Source: an uncultured Prevotella sp. (GTDB lineage Bacteria > Bacteroidota > Bacteroidia > Bacteroidales > Bacteroidaceae). From it: a stretch of 50,378 nt of DNA. The translations under genes were made by a program, and so were the position numbers. The DNA lies in assembly GCA_945830055.1 (NCBI GenBank), contig CALZXH010000008.1:1-50378 (forward strand), read 5' to 3'. Position 1 is the first letter of the stretch. Every line of letters starts with the position of its first letter. Below, piece after piece: positions 41,906 through 50,378 of the stretch. Under the pieces are notes generated by a model. The model was not told the DNA's origin, searched no databases, and worked only from the letters and a program-made list of their open reading frames with translations.

Positions 41906-41944
41906 TAATGATAAAATATGTAATGTTGTTGCAAAACGAAGTGC

Positions 41945-42523
41945 TTAGAAATAGTAGGCGGCTGACACCTGCCATGAGTTGGCACGGGCATTGATTTTGG
42001 CACCGTCTTCCCAACTGAGTTCACCTGTCTTGCCTACAGCGATATTATAGGTGAAGCCCACTTCTACATGGTTTATGAGCGACACACCTGCTCCCACATT
42101 TACGCTGAAGTTGCTGTCCTTGAACTTGAGTCCGTCTTCTCCAAAGTTTTTCTGACCAATATTGAAGCCAAACTGCGGACCGGCTGCCAGATAAACACTT
42201 GCCAGACTGCCAAGACCAACACCATAGCGCAGGTTGACAGGAATGTTGATACTACGCTGCGACACTTTATCTTCATTGACTTTGGCATCACGCTGGTCAT
42301 ACAAGGCTGAAGCATCCACTCCAAGACCTACAAGAGGCAGGGTGACCTTCACAGTAGGACCGACAAAAAAGCCCTCCTGATTAGACTTGCTCACTACATC
42401 CTGACTAAGACTCATCTGTGTTACATTCAAACCCGCCTTCACACCAAACTTCACCTGAGCCTGCATCATGGAAGGCATAGCTGCCAAGACAGCCATCAAC
42501 ACTAAAGTAAAAAGTTTTCTCAT
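41945..42523 (-). CDS. PorT-like outer-membrane beta-barrel protein
   Basis: 192 residues with a signal peptide (ending SMMQAQV). The chain starts FGVKAGLNVTQMSL, the opening typical of PorT-family and small OmpA-type eight-strand barrels, and ends in YYF with a C-terminal phenylalanine. Charged strands and GAGVSLINHVEVGFTYNIAVG follow. It may take part in type IX secretion, but many copies of this family in one genome have no known role. The frame upstream to 42628 is not used because the signal peptide begins here. It stands between its terminator and the gldN 3' end. Confidence 0.82.
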   Translation of the reverse strand: MRKLFTLVLMAVLAAMPSMMQAQVKFGVKAGLNVTQMSLSQDVVSKSNQEGFFVGPTVKVTLPLVGLGVDASALYDQRDAKVNEDKVSQRSINIPVNLRYGVGLGSLASVYLAAGPQFGFNIGQKNFGEDGLKFKDSNFSVNVGAGVSLINHVEVGFTYNIAVGKTGELSWEDGAKINARANSWQVSAAYYF

Positions 42524-42574
42524 ACTGTTTTGTATTAAATTAATAAAAAAGAAAAAGATCTCATGGCAGTTATA

Positions 42575-42619
42575 AAACTGAAGCCCTCGCTTTGACCATA
42601 CAGGAAAAATGTGAGGGCT
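42575..42619 (-). terminator. Possible terminator of the type IX operon
   Basis: On the minus strand AGCCCTC (42613-42619) pairs with GAGGGCT (42582-42588), with a 24-base loop, followed by TCAGTTTT. The long loop and short T run make it uncertain. Confidence 0.4.
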
Positions 42620-42660
42620 ACAATCCAATTATTCATTACAGGATATACATGCAGACAGAC

Positions 42661-43692
42661 TTAATGGCGCTGTCGGCGCACACTGACGCGAGCGGAACTG
42701 CTGCCTCCGCCACTACTCTTGCTCTTGCCACTCGACTTGGCAACGGCACGCCTGCTTTTCTTGGCCTCTTTGGCTTTCTGCTTCTGTACCTTGGGATCGA
42801 GAGAGGCAATACTGTCAAGCGAGTCCTTTACCTCTTTGTTTCCGAATATATTGTGCTCGAAAGCCGCCAATTCAGCCTCAATGCGTTTCTGCTCCTTGGT
42901 CATGGCAGAGTCTGTTTTGCAGTATTGGGCAAGGGTCTTGCCCAGCATATTGTTGGTTTTGTAAATTTTTCCCTCGTAACGGTTTAATGTGAAGAAATCG
43001 TCCAAGCTCATAGTGGCAGCATTGTTCAGATTACTTGTCATCACGGTCTGTCTGCTCAGGAAAGGTTCCAATTCACTATACTTTACCCAAAACAAAGGAT
43101 ATTTTGTAGCCTGTCCGCCAAAATCGTCCTCGCGCATCATCACCGGACATAATGCCAGTACCTTGCGATGGAAGGATGAGTTGGCCTGATCGTAGTAGGC
43201 ACTTTCCTTCAGGTAGTACATCTTCACCTCAGCCGACGGAATGTCACTGTTGTCAACACGCAACTTCCCATTATTCTCTTCATAGAAGATATGGTAGTTG
43301 TCGAGCACCGTCTTGATCTTTATCTTGGCAGAATCAGTAAAAACATCATTGCCGTCCAAGCGGAATTCATAGATAGGCAGATACCCGTTGAGCGCCAGCT
43401 TAAAGATATAAGTAAACAGGTTGAGCTGCTTGTCAACAGGTTCCACGGGGTAATAAAGTCCTGCATTGGCATCTTTTTCGAGATTGATTTCACGATAGAT
43501 ATCACGTTTCCACACCACTTCTTGCGGCATATCCACCGCGGTGGGAAACATGAGCTGGGCACGACGGGTGAGTTGAGAAGAACTCTGTTGTGCCTTTTTC
43601 TCTGCTTGTGCCCGGCGTGCTTTGGGCTGCGCCACTGCTACCAAGGCGGCACACACCATCATCATAATAAGCACTGATTTTTTCATTGTCAT
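42661..43692 (-). CDS. gldN: Type IX secretion protein GldN/PorN
   Basis: 343 residues with a signal peptide (ending VAVAQPK). GldN works with GldK as a periplasmic ring/disc of the type IX machine. Seen: VVWKRDIYREINLEKDANAGLYYP, YEFRLDGNDVFTD, and SLDDFFTLNRYEGKIYKTNN, which fit the family. The last 50 residues are a basic Lys/Arg/Ser-rich tail, including GSSSARVSVRRQRH. Last gene of porP-gldK-gldL-gldM-gldN. An ATG at 43686 is an alternative start. Confidence 0.93.
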   Translation of the reverse strand: MTMKKSVLIMMMVCAALVAVAQPKARRAQAEKKAQQSSSQLTRRAQLMFPTAVDMPQEVVWKRDIYREINLEKDANAGLYYPVEPVDKQLNLFTYIFKLALNGYLPIYEFRLDGNDVFTDSAKIKIKTVLDNYHIFYEENNGKLRVDNSDIPSAEVKMYYLKESAYYDQANSSFHRKVLALCPVMMREDDFGGQATKYPLFWVKYSELEPFLSRQTVMTSNLNNAATMSLDDFFTLNRYEGKIYKTNNMLGKTLAQYCKTDSAMTKEQKRIEAELAAFEHNIFGNKEVKDSLDSIASLDPKVQKQKAKEAKKSRRAVAKSSGKSKSSGGGSSSARVSVRRQRH

Positions 43693-43704
43693 GGTCTTTG
43701 TAAG

Positions 43705-45270
43705 TTATTTGACTATCACCTCCATAGTGGCATTGAGTTTTCGGTTGATACCATCGGGTCCCACTGCGGTGATACGGGATATATAGAACCTGCGGTTGCG
43801 GGTCAGTTTTCTGAAAGTGTCCTTCTGACGCTGCGAGAAACGGTCGCCCTGACTCGCCATGAGCACAGCATTTCCCATGTTGTCATAGAATACCGTCTCA
43901 AATTCGAGCACCTTGAACCCGATGTCCAGGATACCATCGTCGATGGCTGCGCCGATACCATCTGCCGCCATCAAGGCAGCCTTTGTCAGGTTACCACCGA
44001 CAAATCTGCTGGAATTGCCTTGCTCATCCTTGACAGTAATATAGGGAGTAGGATCGGGCAACTTGCGCACCCGGAAAGTGTATTGTCCCATCTGCTGTGC
44101 CCTGCCCGTATTGGTAGAGGTAACTGTGATGGTCACGTCCTTGCCCACGGCAGTAGGACGAGCAATATAACGTCCCGGTCCCACGGGCTGCAGGGTGCCT
44201 CCGCTCATTACAGCCTGTACCTTATTGAGAGGCACACCAGGCACACTGACACTCAGAGGGTTGTTATACCCGGCATAGAGTACGTTCATCAGGTCGGCAG
44301 ATACCGTTGCACTGGGATCTACCACCGTATATTTCTGTTCAAAGTCACGGCGCAACTTCTGTCCGCCGCCATTGGTAGTTTCGATAAACCCACTGAGGGT
44401 AAAGTCGCCAGTCTTGCCACATACCGTTTCATAGAGTCCGTCTTTCAGGTCCATCTTGCGGTTGCCAATATAGATATCGGGCACCTGGGTAGTATCTACT
44501 GCAGCCATCACGATGCGTGCCGAGAAGCGGTCGCCGCGCACAATAGTCTGCGAATTGGGTATGACAAAGGCATTGAGCGAGTTGACGCGAATGTCCTTCA
44601 TGTCAATGTTTGCCACCAGCGAATGAAGCACCTCTCCCTCAGCATAGCGCACATCGCTCTGCAACTTGGAAAGCAGGGTCACTGCTGCAGCCACAGGCAT
44701 ATCTTCAAACATATACTCCTGCCAGTTCTTGCCCATGGCAACGGCATTTTTGGGTATCTCAGTGGAAAGGTTACTGCTTATAATCTCTCTGCGTGCGGGG
44801 TCAGGCACCATGGTAAGGATTCGGGTACGGAAGTTATTGATGGCTTGATAGAGAGCCTCTCCCCGACCTCTTCCCGGTGCCAGCATCACCTGATTGGCAG
44901 CTTCCAAATCCTCCTTGTTCCTGATATTCTTTACATCAGCGTCATCGCCATCAGCCTCTTTCACAATGGCCAATTTGAGTTCTCCTGCAAAATTGTACAG
45001 AGAATCGCACAGGGCACGCACCTGCTGCGCCTTGTCAAACCACATCTTTACTTTCGTGGGATTGGCCTTCAGTTGTGCCTCAAAGTCATCATATATCACC
45101 TGGTTCTCCTTCAAGGCGTTGTCAGTGGTGCGGTTCAGACTTTCCTCTACGATAGAGAAGCCGTTGAGCACCTCAGTGGAAACGTTCAACGCAAGCATGG
45201 CCATCAAGACGACATACATCAGGTTGATCATCTTTTGGCGTGGCGAAACAGGTCTTTTCTTTATTGCCAT
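43705..45270 (-). CDS. gldM: Type IX secretion protein GldM/PorM
   Basis: 521 residues. The N-terminus is cytoplasmic (MAIKKRPVSPRQKMINLMY), followed by one membrane helix (about 17-35) and a large periplasmic part made of a helical bundle and beta domains. This matches GldM, which with GldL forms the proton-driven rotary motor of type IX secretion. It is 12 bases upstream of gldN and 28 bases downstream of gldL. Confidence 0.95.
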   Translation of the reverse strand: MAIKKRPVSPRQKMINLMYVVLMAMLALNVSTEVLNGFSIVEESLNRTTDNALKENQVIYDDFEAQLKANPTKVKMWFDKAQQVRALCDSLYNFAGELKLAIVKEADGDDADVKNIRNKEDLEAANQVMLAPGRGRGEALYQAINNFRTRILTMVPDPARREIISSNLSTEIPKNAVAMGKNWQEYMFEDMPVAAAVTLLSKLQSDVRYAEGEVLHSLVANIDMKDIRVNSLNAFVIPNSQTIVRGDRFSARIVMAAVDTTQVPDIYIGNRKMDLKDGLYETVCGKTGDFTLSGFIETTNGGGQKLRRDFEQKYTVVDPSATVSADLMNVLYAGYNNPLSVSVPGVPLNKVQAVMSGGTLQPVGPGRYIARPTAVGKDVTITVTSTNTGRAQQMGQYTFRVRKLPDPTPYITVKDEQGNSSRFVGGNLTKAALMAADGIGAAIDDGILDIGFKVLEFETVFYDNMGNAVLMASQGDRFSQRQKDTFRKLTRNRRFYISRITAVGPDGINRKLNATMEVIVK

Positions 45271-45298
45271 AAGCGTGGGGATGGAACGTCAGGGTTCC

Positions 45299-46108
45299 TT
45301 AAAGGTTTTCTTTCATTTTCATGTTCACCGTCATAGCCTCTATCATCCGGGCGTAGATACGGTTCAGTTCGGCAATCTGTTCTGCCATCTTGCGCGACTG
45401 TTCGTTAATTTGGTCTATCGTTCCCATCTGTGCACTGGCGCTCTTGAGTTGCATCTCATACACCTTGCTGATGCCTGTAAGAGTACGATTCAGATTCTCC
45501 ATCTCTTCGGAGTCGCGTGTCAGCCTCTCGCTTTGGTCTGCCACCTTACCAAGCATCTCGGTAAGTTTCTTCAGCTCATCCACATAGTTGCCAGTAGCCT
45601 CTTCCAGTTCTGGGGTTATCTGCTGTTGCTGTTGCAACCAAACAGGTGACTCGCTGCCACCAGAAAGTACAGTTCCTCCAGCCGCCACAGTACCATTGTC
45701 GTTCACAGCTGCCGGTACACTGCCCATGCCGCCTCCTGCGCCACCACCTATGACGATGGTGCCACCGCCTTGGATTACAGCACCTCCAGCGACATTCTGA
45801 CCCGTTTCGTCTTCCGCCCCTTCGGACTCCTCTCCTTCCTCGTCCAAGTGAGTAGGCAGTTCTTTTCCGATGGCAGTCTTGTCAAACGGACGGTCAAAAG
45901 CGGAAATGAAGAACACCACTACCTCTGTACCCATTCCCAAGTACAGCATCAGGTTGGCTCCGGGCAGGTGGGTGAGTTTAAACAGGGTACCAAGGATTAC
46001 TATAGACGCACCCCAACTATAGGCATAATTCAAGAATGTCTGTCCGGGTACACTATCCAACCACTTCTGTAGCCGGTAGATGATGTTGTATTTGCTGTAT
46101 ACTGTCAT
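45299..46108 (-). CDS. gldL: Type IX secretion motor protein GldL/PorL
   Basis: 269 residues. Two membrane helices (about 24-45 and 50-70; SWGASIVILGTLFKLTHLPGANLMLYLGMGTEVVVFFISAF) with the conserved glutamate in TEVVVFF, which carries protons in the GldL/GldM motor. A glycine-rich stretch (about 105-150) precedes a C-terminal coiled coil (about 165-265). Its ATG overlaps the gldK stop as ATGA, so it is translationally coupled. Confidence 0.95.
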   Translation of the reverse strand: MTVYSKYNIIYRLQKWLDSVPGQTFLNYAYSWGASIVILGTLFKLTHLPGANLMLYLGMGTEVVVFFISAFDRPFDKTAIGKELPTHLDEEGEESEGAEDETGQNVAGGAVIQGGGTIVIGGGAGGGMGSVPAAVNDNGTVAAGGTVLSGGSESPVWLQQQQQITPELEEATGNYVDELKKLTEMLGKVADQSERLTRDSEEMENLNRTLTGISKVYEMQLKSASAQMGTIDQINEQSRKMAEQIAELNRIYARMIEAMTVNMKMKENL

Positions 46109-47559
46109 TTTTTCTTGGATTTTTTAGATTTGTCACTGGTTGTATTTGCCAAACTGCGCACACAACGGAAACCGATGTATGAGCGGGGCTGGTTCTGATA
46201 TTCGTAGGAGCGCCATGCCGAACGGATATACGACTCGGGATCTTTCCAGGAACCGCCACGCACAGACTTCTTTTTCAAACGATAGGGATCTTCAATGGCG
46301 GCATTGTACTTGAGCTGGGGGTTTATATCGTTCATGGAGTTGACACCAGCCTCTGTATAAATGGTACTGGTCCATTCTGCCACATTACCTGCCATGTCAT
46401 AAAGTCCGTTGCTGTTGGCGGAATAAATGCCTACCTTACTGGATATCAGATTGCCGTCCTTGGTATAGTTTCCGTTATCGGGCTTGAAGTTGGCAAAATA
46501 GCATCCGCTGCTACTTGCACTGCTCTGCTGATCCCATGGGAACTCGTTCTGGTTCTTTCCACGGGCTGCAAACTCCCACTCTGCCTCGGTAGGAAGGCGG
46601 TAGCGCTGTACAAAACGTGCGGCAGCACCCAATCCTTTCAGCAGATACTCTGTACGCCACGCACAGAAAGCGTTGGCCTGCTCCCAGGTCACACCTACCA
46701 CGGGGTAGGCATTATAGGCAGGATTACTGAAGTAGTTGCGCAGGTATATCTCGTTGTCTGCATTGGGGAAATCATTCACCCAGCAAGTGGTATCGGGATA
46801 GATATTTATAATGTAAGTATTGAGAAAGTCCCATGGTCCGCTCATCGGACGGTTGATAGTCTGTCTCACTATACGACCCTCATCATCTATATAAGCCGTG
46901 TCCTTGGAAATCCACACTTCCTCATTGGGATCACCCTTGACATCTGTATTCAAATTACGCTCTTCAGGAGTACTGCGGTAGCGTCGCTTGGCAGCCTCAG
47001 TGTAGTCATATATCTCATAACGGTAGTTCAACTGACTCACATCAAGCATTTTCTCGCCCGTAATGGGATGCACGGTGTAAAGGCTCTCAATGGCACGCTG
47101 CTCATCCTCATTGGGTTTCTTGGGCAATGCCTTTTTCCAGTTCAGATGGGGTTTTACAGGGTTTCCTTCCTTGTCCTCCTCTATCTTGTAGGTTTCATCG
47201 CCTCCGTATGCAGGATCGGCAAGTCTCTCACGCAGGATAGAGTCACGAACATAGAGCACAAACTGACGGTACTGCGAATTGGTAATCTCGGTCTCATCCA
47301 TCCAGAAACCTTCTACAGAGATATCTCTCACAGGTGTCTCTCTGCCCCAAAGGCTGTCTTTCTTTTCAATTCCCATCCGCAGATGTCCACGCTTGATAAG
47401 GGTCATTCCGTATGGCGTCGGTTCGCTGAAGGCTCTGCCTCCCACTCCGGTCACCTCTCCTCCGGTGGCAGTGGCGGATTTTCCGCCAAAGCATCCGGTG
47501 AGTACCAGCACTACGAGCACACACAGGATGTTTACACACTTTCTCATATTGATGTCCAT
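46105..47559 (-). CDS. gldK: Type IX secretion lipoprotein GldK/PorK
   Basis: 484 residues from the ATG at 47559 (an ATG at 47547 also fits). Lipoprotein signal with the cysteine at position 23 (VLVVLVLTGC). The mature part is an FGE-sulfatase-like domain: VSVEG-like FWMDETEITNSQYRQF, PVVGVTWEQANAFCAWR, RLPTEAEWEFAARGKNQNEFPWD, GLYDMAGNVAEWTS and VRGGSWKDPESYIRSAWR. GldK sits in the outer-membrane-associated ring with GldN. The longer frame to 47631 is not used because it precedes the signal peptide. Confidence 0.94.
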   Translation of the reverse strand: MDINMRKCVNILCVLVVLVLTGCFGGKSATATGGEVTGVGGRAFSEPTPYGMTLIKRGHLRMGIEKKDSLWGRETPVRDISVEGFWMDETEITNSQYRQFVLYVRDSILRERLADPAYGGDETYKIEEDKEGNPVKPHLNWKKALPKKPNEDEQRAIESLYTVHPITGEKMLDVSQLNYRYEIYDYTEAAKRRYRSTPEERNLNTDVKGDPNEEVWISKDTAYIDDEGRIVRQTINRPMSGPWDFLNTYIINIYPDTTCWVNDFPNADNEIYLRNYFSNPAYNAYPVVGVTWEQANAFCAWRTEYLLKGLGAAARFVQRYRLPTEAEWEFAARGKNQNEFPWDQQSSASSSGCYFANFKPDNGNYTKDGNLISSKVGIYSANSNGLYDMAGNVAEWTSTIYTEAGVNSMNDINPQLKYNAAIEDPYRLKKKSVRGGSWKDPESYIRSAWRSYEYQNQPRSYIGFRCVRSLANTTSDKSKKSKKK

Positions 47560-47636
47560 TTTTCTTTTGTACTTGCAGCAGGCTGAGCACCACACTGCTA
47601 TTCTATCTTTTATTCTGACACGCGCCCGCACGTTGG

Positions 47637-48575
47637 TTACAGCAGACGCACGCTCTTATGCTTGTTCCTTCCTTTTTTCTTGAGGTTCATATCGGTCTGG
47701 TAACCGATAAAGATCTCATGGCTTCCATTGCCAAAACTGATGGCCGATGTGTAGATCTCGTAACTGTAGCCCAAACGCACCCCGTGGAAGTCGCCTCCCA
47801 GAAGCACTGTCACAGAATTGGTGGGACTATACGACACACCGGCATACATCACCCGCTTTTCGTGGGAATACATCACCCTACCTGACACATCCACACGATA
47901 CGCCACGCCATCGGTACGTGCAAAGAGAGAGGGATGTATTGTTAAAAACGGAGTTCTCAATTTAATATTGTATCCTCCGGTGAAATAATATGCCATATCC
48001 ACCTTGAAATTTTGTCGTTCGCCTATTTCCATCGAGGGAGCATTAAGATGCTTGGCAGACAGCGCAGCATACCAGTCATGATACTGATAGTAGAGTCCCA
48101 GACCTATGTCAAATGCAGAACCTGTGGCTTGCGTCTTGGGGAATGCGGGGTCATCGGGAGTCTCCACATCCACCTTACTGCCATCAAATGTTTCGCTCAG
48201 CATACCAAGATGCACGCCAGTCGAGAGGTAGCCGCCAAACAATTTCAAACGCAGTGCATACTGCAAAGCGAAAGTCTTGTGCGAGAAAAGACCTATTTCA
48301 TCGTTGACAAACTGCACTCCCACTCCGTGATACTGATTCAGGAAAAAGAACGGCAGGTCTGCTCCGGCATACATGGTTCGGGGATTATTCTCAAATCCGG
48401 TGAGCGTATTGTTATAGGCAGCAGCCACATTTATCTTGTCCTGTTTTCCGACTGCAGCGGGATTAAAGGATGGCTCCATTGCCCAATAATGGGCAAAAGA
48501 CGGGTCATACTGTGCTTGTACCCTCGCAGGAACAAGCATCCAAACCGCTAATATCGTCAAAACATAGTATCGCAC
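47637..48575 (-). CDS. porP: Type IX secretion outer-membrane protein PorP/SprF
   Basis: 312 residues. It begins with GTG, the only in-frame start near the signal peptide (RYYVLTILAVWMLVPARVQAQ); an ATG one base upstream is in another frame. PorP/SprF features: YDPSFAHYWAMEPSFNPAAVGK, NVAAAYNNTLTGFENNPRTMYAGADLPF, YHGVGVQFVNDEIG and barrel strands to the C-terminus. First gene of the five-gene type IX operon. Confidence 0.92.
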   Translation of the reverse strand: MRYYVLTILAVWMLVPARVQAQYDPSFAHYWAMEPSFNPAAVGKQDKINVAAAYNNTLTGFENNPRTMYAGADLPFFFLNQYHGVGVQFVNDEIGLFSHKTFALQYALRLKLFGGYLSTGVHLGMLSETFDGSKVDVETPDDPAFPKTQATGSAFDIGLGLYYQYHDWYAALSAKHLNAPSMEIGERQNFKVDMAYYFTGGYNIKLRTPFLTIHPSLFARTDGVAYRVDVSGRVMYSHEKRVMYAGVSYSPTNSVTVLLGGDFHGVRLGYSYEIYTSAISFGNGSHEIFIGYQTDMNLKKKGRNKHKSVRLL

Positions 48576-48643
48576 ATCTTTTAAAACGCAATCCCTTCCT
48601 TTTTATTGTAGGCAAATTCCATAATTATCAATTGACTGTATCA

Positions 48644-48651
48644 CAAACCTA
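48644..48651 (-). promoter_or_regulatory. Possible -7 element of the type IX operon
   Basis: TAGGTTTG on the minus strand, 69 bases before the GTG start of porP. The -33 box is not clear. Confidence 0.4.
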
Positions 48652-48723
48652 TACCGACAGCTCATGGAATGTATCCTAAAGACTAACCCGACTTTGAAAC
48701 AAGAGAGGTGAACGTAAAACGAA

Positions 48724-48768
48724 AAACCAATGATTTAAACATCTCACAAATGCTTAAATCATTGGTTT
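48724..48768 (-). terminator. Terminator after the DUF2795 gene
   Basis: A perfect 15-base inverted repeat, 48724-48738 with 48754-48768, around a 15-base loop; on the minus strand it is followed by a T-rich run. Nothing else is seen in the stretch 48652-48791. Confidence 0.85.
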
Positions 48769-48791
48769 CGGCTCTTGATCACCTAAAACGA

Positions 48792-49013
48792 TTAATATTC
48801 ATCCTCGTTGAAAAGGAAATCCTCTTTGGTAGGATAATCAGGCCATATATCCTCTATGCTCTCATACACATCACCCTCGTCCTCAATCTCCTGAAGATTT
48901 TCAAGTACTTCGAGGGGTGCACCAGAACGGATAGCATAGTCAATCAACTCATCCTTGGTGGCGGGCCAGGGAGCATCTTCAAGCTTAGATGCCAATTCAA
49001 GTGTCCAGTACAT
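48792..49013 (-). CDS. DUF2795 family protein
   Basis: 73 residues starting MYWTLELASKLEDAPWPATKDELIDYAIRSG, with the PATK-ELIDYA signature of DUF2795 and a C-terminus rich in acidic residues. The function is unknown; the family is common in Bacteroidetes as a stand-alone small gene. It has its own promoter at 49051-49081 and a strong terminator. Confidence 0.88.
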   Translation of the reverse strand: MYWTLELASKLEDAPWPATKDELIDYAIRSGAPLEVLENLQEIEDEGDVYESIEDIWPDYPTKEDFLFNEDEY

Positions 49014-49050
49014 AAGAATTATATTTTTAGATGTTCTTATAAATCAAGCG

Positions 49051-49081
49051 CAAAAGTAATCATTTTATCCTTATTTGCAAA
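49051..49081 (-). promoter_or_regulatory. Promoter of the DUF2795 gene
   Basis: On the minus strand TTTG (49078-49081), a 19-base spacer and TACTTTTG (49051-49058), 38 bases before the ATG. The -33 box lies inside the 3' end of the upstream gene. Confidence 0.75.
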
Positions 49082-49646
49082 TGTTATGCCATATTTTTTC
49101 CACTTTTCCCTCAACAAAGCTCAATTTTCTGGACAAAACAAATAGATAATCTGACAATCTGTTCAAATAAGAGAATATTACGTCGGCAATATCGGTATGT
49201 TCCGACAATCTCACCACGCATCTCTCTGCTCTTCTGCATACCGTCCGACACACATGAGCTTGTGCAGAAAGCACGCCACTTCCTGGCAACACGAATCCGG
49301 GCAATGGCGGTAGTTCCTGCTGAATGGCATCTATCTGGGTTTCCAGCCTATTTACTTCTCCATCGGGCAACCTGGAAGAAGGATACAAGGGTGTACAACT
49401 GGTGTCAGTTGCAAGATAGGTACCCACATTGAACAAACAATGCTGTATGCGCTCCAATTCATCATATATTACAGCATCACCACCTTTCTCACACAGTAGG
49501 GCGGCCAGCAGACCAATATGACTGTTCAACTCATCTACAGTACCATACGACTCAATGCGTAAAGAAGCTTTGCTCTCCCGCTGACCTCCCACAAGGTCGG
49601 TCTCTCCCCGGTCACCTCTGCGGGTATATACTTTAGTTATTCTCAT
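49071..49646 (-). CDS. Cob(I)yrinic acid a,c-diamide adenosyltransferase (PduO type)
   Basis: 191 residues. The N-terminal ATP-binding motif is VYTRRGDRGETDLVGGQR, and SYGTVDELNSHIGL follows; RTVCRRAERCVVRLSEH near 135 is the family's conserved arginine helix. The enzyme adds the adenosyl group to reduced cobalamin. No other cobalamin genes are nearby. It lies 15 bases after the methyltransferase-like gene on the same strand. Confidence 0.93.
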   Translation of the reverse strand: MRITKVYTRRGDRGETDLVGGQRESKASLRIESYGTVDELNSHIGLLAALLCEKGGDAVIYDELERIQHCLFNVGTYLATDTSCTPLYPSSRLPDGEVNRLETQIDAIQQELPPLPGFVLPGSGVLSAQAHVCRTVCRRAERCVVRLSEHTDIADVIFSYLNRLSDYLFVLSRKLSFVEGKVEKIWHNICK

Positions 49647-49661
49647 AGTCCATAAATATAT

Positions 49662-50231
49662 TTAAAAAAAGATATAATAGGTTTGCTTGTAACGGTTATT
49701 GGTGAGAAAACAAATGGCGGATTCTCCCAAGTCGAAGCATACTCTTATTTCGTCGGTCTGGAGTAAAGTATGATATCTCTCCCTTACTGTTTCATCACAA
49801 CACACATCCTCCAACAGTACTACCGTGCTTTGAGGTAGCATTCTGAATATGCGACAGAGTGCATCCAACGTATAGTCCCGGCATGAAAGCCGGAGTAACA
49901 GACGCTTTGAATCGCCAATTCTTGCATCCAAGGAAAGAAGAGCGCTGTTGTCAATGTTCAGTTTCCCACAGCCCGACTGGAAGAACGGCTTATACTTTCT
50001 AGCATTCGGTGTGGTGTCACACAATATATCCGGCTGCAAAGCATTTGCAATCCGGAAATAAAGCAGTCCTTTCTTCAGTGCGGCTCTTGACATTGAAGTA
50101 CCAGCACGTAAGTCTGCATAAGCATAATACTCACCTCGCTCTCTTATCACATATTTCAGAAACCTATAATCAGTGGGCGACTGAACACCATAGCCATATG
50201 TATTTCTTAAACGGTTAATCCATCTTAACAT
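49662..50231 (-). CDS. Conserved Bacteroidetes protein, SAM-methyltransferase-like
   Basis: 189 residues from MLRWINRLRNTYGYGVQSP; the upstream frame to 50288 is too hydrophobic and AT-rich to be likely. The N-terminus (RLRNTYGYGVQSPTDYRFLKYVI) resembles Bacteroidetes proteins that carry a class I SAM-methyltransferase fold and start with a GxxSPxxY-F motif. I see no clear glycine-rich SAM loop, so it may be a degenerate member. Six cysteines are scattered through the chain. Function unknown. Confidence 0.7.
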   Translation of the reverse strand: MLRWINRLRNTYGYGVQSPTDYRFLKYVIRERGEYYAYADLRAGTSMSRAALKKGLLYFRIANALQPDILCDTTPNARKYKPFFQSGCGKLNIDNSALLSLDARIGDSKRLLLRLSCRDYTLDALCRIFRMLPQSTVVLLEDVCCDETVRERYHTLLQTDEIRVCFDLGESAICFLTNNRYKQTYYIFF

Positions 50232-50288
50232 ACTACAAAAATAAACAAAACTGTGCACAAAAGATAAACAAAACAAAAATAAAGACAA

Positions 50289-50320
50289 AAAGAGCCTAAA
50301 GATTTCTCTTCAAGCTCTTT
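50289..50320 (-). terminator. Likely rRNA-operon terminator
   Basis: On the minus strand AAAGAGC (50314-50320) pairs with GCTCTTT (50289-50295), followed by TTGTCTTTATTTTTG. It lies right after the 5S gene. Confidence 0.6.
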
Positions 50321-50331
50321 TCGTAAAAAAA

Positions 50332-50378
50332 AGAAGGCGGCCTCCTACTCTCCCACATTGCATTGCAGTACCATCGGC
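50332..50378 (-). rRNA. 5S ribosomal RNA, 3' end (cut by window edge)
   Basis: Read on the minus strand, the edge gives GCCGATGGTACTGCAATGC, then GTGGGAGAGTAGGAGGCCGCC and TTCT. This is the conserved 3' half of bacterial 5S rRNA (the GGTACTGC and GGGAGAGTAGG segments). The rest of the rRNA operon must lie beyond the right edge and be transcribed leftwards into this window. The exact 3' end is uncertain by a few bases. Confidence 0.9.

Noticed and set aside
44020..45336. Plus-strand open frame of 438 codons
   Set aside because: It lies antisense to gldM, has no start context or family features, and gldM on the other strand is a clear homologue of a known protein.
48708..49145. Plus-strand open frame of 145 codons
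   Set aside because: It covers a terminator, the DUF2795 gene and its promoter in reverse; no protein-like conservation is visible.

Overview
The window looks like a chromosomal segment of a Bacteroidales bacterium, most likely a Prevotellaceae member. Pointers to this are the Bacteroidetes-type promoters (TTTG, then 19-20 bases, then TAnnTTTG), a complete type IX secretion core (porP-gldK-gldL-gldM-gldN), OMP_b-brl_3, DUF4292, DUF2795 and PorT-like proteins, glycine-lipid (GlsA/GlsB-like) acyltransferases, and a 5S rRNA end of Bacteroidetes type at the right edge. The species call is inference from protein style, not from a marker search.

Left region (1-9450): the tail of an IS982-type transposase runs in from the left edge. 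Next come two plus-strand operons that appear to share one regulatory block. Operon 1 (451-6463) encodes an outer-membrane barrel/receptor, an ECF sigma factor, its putative anti-sigma partner and a large envelope protein with a cysteine-less thioredoxin fold. Operon 2 (6782-9363) encodes a BlaI/MecI-type repressor, an M56 (BlaR1-like) membrane metallopeptidase and a lipoprotein. The two promoter regions align without gaps over about 105 bases at roughly three-quarters identity, and the C-terminus of the peptidase resembles the lipoprotein. I read the whole as a candidate envelope-sensing circuit; it is the most novel thing in the window.

Middle region (9490-36030): mostly housekeeping and conserved genes. 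They include a gamma-carbonic anhydrase family protein, a nucleoside-hydrolase-like secreted protein, an FlK-type thioesterase, Kdo transferase (waaA), gltX, a 7TM-HD phosphohydrolase, a FadL-like porin, priA, two tandem NSS sodium symporters, a VanZ-like protein overlapping a CYTH protein tail to tail, a tiny membrane protein, prfB, an acyl-CoA ligase, an ArgE-type deacylase, a cluster dut - TPR - DUF4292 lipoprotein - EnvC-like factor, and dgt.

Right region (36030-50378): an internally deleted IS982 remnant, a DUF4234 protein, an M16 protease, the GlsA/GlsB-like lipid acyltransferase pair, a PorT-like barrel, the five-gene type IX secretion operon, a DUF2795 protein, a PduO-type cobalamin adenosyltransferase, a methyltransferase-like protein and the 3' end of an rRNA operon (5S, minus strand). 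No tRNA, CRISPR array, prophage or polysaccharide utilisation locus was seen.
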